A stretch of DNA of 64,000 nt from Streptomyces sp. NBC_00620 (GTDB lineage: Bacteria > Actinomycetota > Actinomycetes > Streptomycetales > Streptomycetaceae): positions 3,534,001 through 3,598,000 of the forward strand of contig NZ_JAPENY010000001.1 of assembly GCF_026341825.1 (NCBI RefSeq). Reading direction: 5' to 3'. Each line of letters starts with the position of its first letter. Within the stretch, counting starts at the first letter, position 1. The notes beneath the pieces are model-generated. The model was not told the DNA's origin. It ran no database searches and saw only the letters and a list, made by a program, of their open reading frames with translations. Of this stretch, positions 59,362 through 64,000 are shown in pieces. The translations under genes and the position numbers were made by a program.

Positions 59362-60306
59362 GTGAGGGACACACGAGAGAGCCGGCTGCTCCTGGTGCTG
59401 CTGATCGCCATCGCGTTCGCTTTGATCACGGTGGACATCCGCGGTGGCGAGGATTCACCGGTCGACGGTGCCCGGGGGGCCGCCGCCACGGTCTTCGGCC
59501 CGATCGAGAACGGGGTGGCGTCCGCGGTCGACCCCGTCGGCAACGCGATCGCGGCGGTCCGCGACTCGGGCGAGCGGCACGACCGCATCGCCCAGCTCGA
59601 GAAGGACAACGCGGCCCTGAAGGTGAAGCTCGGCAGCGACGACCGCAACAGCAGCCGGCTCACCCAGCTGGACAAGATGCTGAAGACGGCGGGCGCCGGC
59701 CAGTACGGCATCAAGGGCGCCGAGGTCATCGCGATAGGAGCGGCCCAGGGCTTCTCCTGGACCGTCACGATCGACGTCGGCTCCAGCGACGGCATCACCC
59801 GCGACATGACCGTCCTCAACGGAGACGGACTCGTCGGGCGCGTCACCACCGTCGGCCCCAACACCGCCACCGTGCTGCTCGCCAACGACCCCGACTTCAC
59901 CGTCGGCACGCGCATGGAGTCCACCGACGAGCTCGGCTTCGCCTCCGGGCAGGGCGACCAGCCGTTCCGCGTCGAACTCCTCAACGGCAAGGCCAAGATC
60001 AAGAACGGCGACCGTCTGGTCACCTTCGGCTCGCAGGCCGACAAGCCCTTCGTGCCCGGCGTCCCGGTCGGCGTGGTCTCCCGCGTCGACCCCTCCGGCG
60101 GCGACCTGACCCGCACCATCTACGTCAAGCCGTACGTCTCGTTCACGAAGCTCGACATCGTCGGCGTAGTCGTCGAGGCCCCCAGCAAGGACCCGCGCGA
60201 CGCCGTGCTGCCGCCGAAACCGAAGCCAACGCCCACGCCGACGGTGACCGTGACGGTCACCCCCTCGGCGCTCGTGCCCGTCGACGGCCAGCAGCAAGAG
60301 CAGTAG
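59362..60306 (+). CDS. mreC: rod-shape-determining protein MreC
   Basis: A 314-residue protein: one N-terminal membrane helix (about 8-25, LLLVLLIAIAFALI), coiled coil (about 70-95), then the beta-sandwich MreC domain with GFSWTVTIDVGSSDGI. The C-terminus is a Pro/Thr tail. It scaffolds the elongation/spore-wall complex outside the membrane. GTG 157 bases after mreB. Confidence 0.95.
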   Translation: MRDTRESRLLLVLLIAIAFALITVDIRGGEDSPVDGARGAAATVFGPIENGVASAVDPVGNAIAAVRDSGERHDRIAQLEKDNAALKVKLGSDDRNSSRLTQLDKMLKTAGAGQYGIKGAEVIAIGAAQGFSWTVTIDVGSSDGITRDMTVLNGDGLVGRVTTVGPNTATVLLANDPDFTVGTRMESTDELGFASGQGDQPFRVELLNGKAKIKNGDRLVTFGSQADKPFVPGVPVGVVSRVDPSGGDLTRTIYVKPYVSFTKLDIVGVVVEAPSKDPRDAVLPPKPKPTPTPTVTVTVTPSALVPVDGQQQEQ

Positions 60307-60319
60307 GAGCCGAACCCCC

Positions 60320-60991
60320 ATGCGTTTCAACCGGATGCTGCTCTCCACCACCCTGGTGGTTGTCGCCCTGGTGATCCAGGTGAGCGTCCTCGCCCGGCTC
60401 CACCTCCCGGGCGCCGTCCCCGACCTGCTGCTCCTCACCGTGCTGGCCCTCGCCATGGTCTACGGCCATGTCGGCGGCGCCCTCATCGGCTTCGGCGCCG
60501 GCCTCCTCGCCGACCTCGCCCCGCCCGCCGACCACGCCGCCGGGCGCTACGCCCTCGTGCTGTGCGTCATCGGCTATCTGGCGGGCCTGGTCAAGCCCGA
60601 GAGCGGCCAGCTCAAGTCCGCGACAGGACCGATGGCCGTGGTCGTCGCCGCCGCGGTCGGATCCACCCTGCTGTACGCCGGAGTCGGCGCCCTCGTCGGC
60701 GACACCTCCGCCCGCCATGTGGGCCTCACCGGGCTGCTGTTCACCGCCGCCCTGTACGACCTGCTGCTCGCGCCCTTCGTGGTCCCCGGGCTGATGGCCC
60801 TGGCCAGACGCGCCGAGAACGATCCGCTCGCCGAGGCCAATTCGGGCGGCAAATCGGGCGACGTCGCCTCGGGCTGGCTGTCGTCCGGCACCGGGCTGCG
60901 CATCGGCAGCCAGCGCGGGGGACTGCGGGTGAAGGCCGCCAAGGCACGCGTCGCCCGGGCGGGACGCATCAAGGGGGTCAAGCGGCTTTGA
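60320..60991 (+). CDS. mreD: rod-shape-determining protein MreD
   Basis: A 223-residue membrane protein with about five helices, RMLLSTTLVVVALVIQVSVL first, and a basic cytoplasmic C-terminus (KAAKARVARAGRIKGVKRL). It bridges MreC and the peptidoglycan enzymes. ATG 13 bases after the mreC stop, with AGGAGC upstream. Confidence 0.93.
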   Translation: MRFNRMLLSTTLVVVALVIQVSVLARLHLPGAVPDLLLLTVLALAMVYGHVGGALIGFGAGLLADLAPPADHAAGRYALVLCVIGYLAGLVKPESGQLKSATGPMAVVVAAAVGSTLLYAGVGALVGDTSARHVGLTGLLFTAALYDLLLAPFVVPGLMALARRAENDPLAEANSGGKSGDVASGWLSSGTGLRIGSQRGGLRVKAAKARVARAGRIKGVKRL

Positions 60992-61089
60992 GCACGCACC
61001 AGTTGGTGGCCCGGTCGGTGGCCCGGCCACACAGGTTCACCGTGTACTCGTATGACTCGTACGCACACTGAGAGGGGGAGGCAGCAGCA

Positions 61090-63360
61090 GTGACCAACAT
61101 CCCCGAGACCGGTCGGACCCCAAGGGTCCAGATCCGACTCGTCGTCATCCAGATTCTCGTACTCTCCCTCCTCGGCACCCTCGGCGGACGCCTCTGGTAC
61201 CTCCAGATCCGCAACGGCGACGAGTACGCCAAGGAAGCATCCGGCAACCATGTCCAGCAGGTCGTGAGTCCCGCCGTACGCGGCTCGATCCTCGACGCGC
61301 GCGGGGTGCCGATCGCCGACAACGAGACCCGGCTCGTGGTCTCCGCCTCGCGCACCGACCTGCTGAAGATGAAGGACGACGGCAAGGCCGTCCTCACCAA
61401 GCTCGCCGCCGTCCTCGGCATGAAGCCCCAGGACGTCATGGAGAAGGTCCGCCTCTGCGACGCCAAGACGCCGCAGCCCTGCTGGAACGGCTCGCCCTAC
61501 CAGCCGATCCCCATCACCGACGAGGCCACCGCCAAGCAGGCCCTGCAGATCCGCGAACGCTCCGAGGACTTCCCCGGCATCACCGCCGAGCCCGAGGCCG
61601 TACGCCGCTACGCCGCACCCGGCGGCGCCAACACCGCCCAGGTGCTCGGCTACCTCTCGCCCGTCACCGACGACGAGATCACCAAGGCCGAGGACAGCGA
61701 CTCGCCGTATCTGCGCTCCGACCAGGTGGGCCGCTCAGGCCTGGAGCGCCAGTACGACCAGGAGCTGCGCGGCAAGGCGGGCGTCACCCGCTACGAGGTC
61801 GACAACCTCGGCCGCGTCATCGGACAGGCCGAGAGCGACGCGGCCGAGCCCGGTTCGAACGTCGTCACCAGCATCGACGCACGCGTGCAGAGGGTCGCCG
61901 AGTACCAGCTCAACGAGGCGATGAAGGACGCCCGTGACGTGTTCGACAAGAACACCGGCGAGAACTACAAGGCGGACTCCGGGGCCGTCGTGGTGATGGA
62001 GGCCAAGACCGGCCGCGTCGTCGCCATGGCCTCCAACCCGACGTACGACCCGAACGCCTGGGTCGGCGGCATCTCCGGCAAGGACTACGCCCAGCTCACC
62101 GGCAAGACCTCCAACTACCCGCTGCTCAACCGCGCGATCCAGGGCCAGTCGGCCCCCGGCTCGATCTTCAAGGTCGTCCCCACGGCCGCCGCCATCAACG
62201 CGGGCTACTCCTTCGACGGCCCCTACGAGTGCTCCAGCTCGTACTCCATCGGCGGCCAGACCTTCAAGAACTTCGAGACCAAGGGCTACGGCCCGATCAG
62301 CCTCGGCCGGGCCCTTGAGGTCTCCTGCGACACCGTCTTCTACCGCCTCTCGCACGAGGAGTGGAAGAAGGACGGCGGCATCGACCCGAAGGGGAAGCCG
62401 AACGACTGGTTCTACAAGACGGCCCACCAGTTCGGCCTCGGCGCGGAGACCGGCATCGACCTCCCCAACGAGGTCACCGGGCGCATCCCCGACCGCCAGT
62501 GGAAGGAAAGCTACTGGGAGGCCAACAAGGACTCCTGGTGCAAGTACGGCAAGAAGGGCGGCACGTACGCCGAGCAGATCGCGTACGAGAACTGCCTCGA
62601 AGGCAACAAGATGCGCGCCGGTGACTCCGTCAACTACTCCATCGGCCAGGGCGACACCCTCGTCACCCCGATCCAGATGGCCGCGATCTACGGAGCGATC
62701 TCCAACGGCGGCACGCTGTACGAGCCCACCGTCGGCAAGGCCATCGTGAGCGCCGACGGCAAGAACGTCGAGGAGATCGCGCCGAAGGCGAACGGCAAGC
62801 TGCCGATGACGTCCAAGACGCGCGACGAAATAGACGGTGCCCTCGCGGGAGTCGCGACGCAGGGTACGGCCGCCTGGCGATTCGGCGGCTGGCCGCAGGA
62901 CGAGATCCCGATGCACGCCAAGACGGGTACCGCCGAGGTCTACGGCAAGCAGACGACCTCGTGGTTCGCCACGTACACCAAGGACTACACGGTCGTCATG
63001 ACCATCTCCCAGGGTGGTACGGGCTCCGGCGCCTCGGGCCCCGCCGTGCGCAACATCTACAACGCGCTCTACGGCGTCTCCGCGGACGGCACGATCGACA
63101 GCAAGAAGGCGCTGCTGCCCACCCCGCAGAAGAGCCTGCCGAAGATCCAGTCCGACGGTTCGATCGACGCCCCGAAGATCGAGAAGTACGACCCGGAGAA
63201 GGAGCAGGCCAGCGAGACCGAGGCGCTCGGCGGGATCGACGGACAGCTCCCGGGCGCGACGGTCTCCTCGCCGTCGGCGGAGAACCGTGACACCCGACGG
63301 CGCAGAGCCCGAGGGTGCGGCAGGCGCAGGACGACCGGGAATCGGAGACTGCTCACATGA
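61090..63360 (+). CDS. penicillin-binding protein 2, peptidoglycan transpeptidase
   Basis: A 756-residue class B penicillin-binding protein: membrane helix at about 17-40, dimerisation domain, transpeptidase domain with the nucleophile in APGSIFK (Ser about 358) and KTGTAEV (about 610). The last about 25 residues are Arg-rich (RRRRARGCGRRR), unusual and probably disordered, so that the stop overlaps rodA as ATGA. Works with RodA, MreB, MreC and MreD in wall synthesis. GTG after GAGAGGGGGAGG. Confidence 0.95.
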   Translation: MTNIPETGRTPRVQIRLVVIQILVLSLLGTLGGRLWYLQIRNGDEYAKEASGNHVQQVVSPAVRGSILDARGVPIADNETRLVVSASRTDLLKMKDDGKAVLTKLAAVLGMKPQDVMEKVRLCDAKTPQPCWNGSPYQPIPITDEATAKQALQIRERSEDFPGITAEPEAVRRYAAPGGANTAQVLGYLSPVTDDEITKAEDSDSPYLRSDQVGRSGLERQYDQELRGKAGVTRYEVDNLGRVIGQAESDAAEPGSNVVTSIDARVQRVAEYQLNEAMKDARDVFDKNTGENYKADSGAVVVMEAKTGRVVAMASNPTYDPNAWVGGISGKDYAQLTGKTSNYPLLNRAIQGQSAPGSIFKVVPTAAAINAGYSFDGPYECSSSYSIGGQTFKNFETKGYGPISLGRALEVSCDTVFYRLSHEEWKKDGGIDPKGKPNDWFYKTAHQFGLGAETGIDLPNEVTGRIPDRQWKESYWEANKDSWCKYGKKGGTYAEQIAYENCLEGNKMRAGDSVNYSIGQGDTLVTPIQMAAIYGAISNGGTLYEPTVGKAIVSADGKNVEEIAPKANGKLPMTSKTRDEIDGALAGVATQGTAAWRFGGWPQDEIPMHAKTGTAEVYGKQTTSWFATYTKDYTVVMTISQGGTGSGASGPAVRNIYNALYGVSADGTIDSKKALLPTPQKSLPKIQSDGSIDAPKIEKYDPEKEQASETEALGGIDGQLPGATVSSPSAENRDTRRRRARGCGRRRTTGNRRLLT

Positions 63361-64000
63361 CCGGCGCGAACAACTTCTCCGTCTCCGGGTACGGACCCGA
63401 ACGCGGCAGCCTCTCCCGGTTGTTCGCCCGTGACTCGCTGGCCCGGCGGCTCGACTGGCCGATACTGTTCTCGGCCATCGCGCTCTCGCTCATCGGCTCG
63501 GTCCTCGTCTACTCGGCGACCCGCAACCGCACCGAGATCAACCAGGGCGACCCGTACTACTTCCTGATCCGCCACCTCATGAACACCGGCATCGGCTTCG
63601 GCCTGATGGTCGGCACGGTCTGGCTCGGCCACCGCACCCTGCGCACCGCCGTCCCGATCCTCTACGGCCTCTCGGTCGCCCTGATCCTCGCGGTGCTGAC
63701 CCCGCTGGGCGCCACGGTCAACGGCGCCCACGCCTGGATCGTGCTCGGCGGCGGCTTCTCGCTCCAGCCCTCCGAGTTCGTGAAGATCACGATCATCCTG
63801 GGCATGGCGATGCTCCTTGCGGCCCGCGTGGACGCCGGCGACAAGCCCTATCCCGACCACCGCACGGTCCTCCAGGCGCTGGGCCTGGCCACCGTCCCGA
63901 TGATGATCGTCATGCTGATGCCCGACCTCGGCTCGGTCATGGTCATGGTCATCATCGTGCTGGGTGTACTGCTCGCCTCCGGCGCGTCCAACCGCTGGGT
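63357..64000 (+). CDS. rodA: RodA/FtsW-family glycosyltransferase, partial
   Basis: About 214 codons of a SEDS-family peptidoglycan polymerase are present; the gene runs past the window end. Start MTGANNFSVSGYGPERGSLS is a cytoplasmic N-terminus of about 35 residues, then helices with VNGAHAWIVLGGGFSLQPSE, the RodA signature, and MPDLGSVMVM. Overlaps the PBP2 stop by four bases (ATGA), so the pair is translationally coupled, as expected for polymerase and transpeptidase partners. Confidence 0.95.
   Translation, partial: MTGANNFSVSGYGPERGSLSRLFARDSLARRLDWPILFSAIALSLIGSVLVYSATRNRTEINQGDPYYFLIRHLMNTGIGFGLMVGTVWLGHRTLRTAVPILYGLSVALILAVLTPLGATVNGAHAWIVLGGGFSLQPSEFVKITIILGMAMLLAARVDAGDKPYPDHRTVLQALGLATVPMMIVMLMPDLGSVMVMVIIVLGVLLASGASNRW

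Overview
The window is high-GC actinobacterial DNA and almost certainly comes from a Streptomyces chromosome. GTG starts are frequent, codon third positions are G/C-rich, there are two clpP genes, a nickel-type (Nur) box precedes sodF, and the order tig-clpP1-clpP2-clpX-valS-folC-ndk-mreBCD-PBP2-rodA matches the conserved core layout I recall from Streptomyces coelicolor. No prophage, insertion sequence, plasmid gene or CRISPR array is visible.

Left part (1-18 kb). A truncated asd is followed by a TerD-type protein carrying a large repeat region. Next come two tandem ECF sigma factor/membrane protein pairs (3.1-5.8 kb) and a run of exported proteins (5.9-7.7 kb), including a small metzincin-like protease. 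A large secreted subtilase, a NUDIX hydrolase, a Tat-exported metallophosphoesterase, a secreted beta-lactamase/DD-peptidase-like hydrolase, a DUF998 membrane protein with its TetR regulator, and an AbiEi-like protein complete this part.

Middle (18-46 kb). It holds pepN, a DsbA-fold oxidoreductase, a phosphoglycerate-mutase-like phosphatase, sodF, two APC-family amino acid permeases, and an organosulfur (sulfonate) uptake and desulfonation operon on the minus strand (30.2-24.9 kb). A 27-codon leader peptide ending in Cys-Cys precedes that operon, which strongly suggests cysteine-responsive control. Further on are a ROK regulator, bioY, an FAD oxidoreductase, an LPXTG cell-wall protein, a membrane Ser/Thr kinase with the only in-frame TTA (bldA-type) codon I noticed, rpiB, a Nei/Fpg glycosylase, an Eis-like acetyltransferase, a SpoIIE-type phosphatase, an HD hydrolase and an acyltransferase-3 protein.

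Right part (46-64 kb). Two tRNA genes (Gly-TCC, Pro-TGG) precede housekeeping genes: trigger factor and the ClpP1/ClpP2/ClpX proteolytic machine (protein quality control), then valS, folC, ndk, and the cell-elongation and sporulation-wall operon mreB-mreC-mreD-PBP2-rodA, with rodA cut by the window end.

Most convergent gene pairs are separated by strong perfect inverted repeats (bidirectional terminators). A roughly 100-bp G+C-rich repeat occurs seven times, only between genes. The most interesting features are the Cys-Cys leader peptide, the duplicated sigma/membrane module next to a secreted protease, the repeat-bearing TerD protein, and the TTA-containing kinase.
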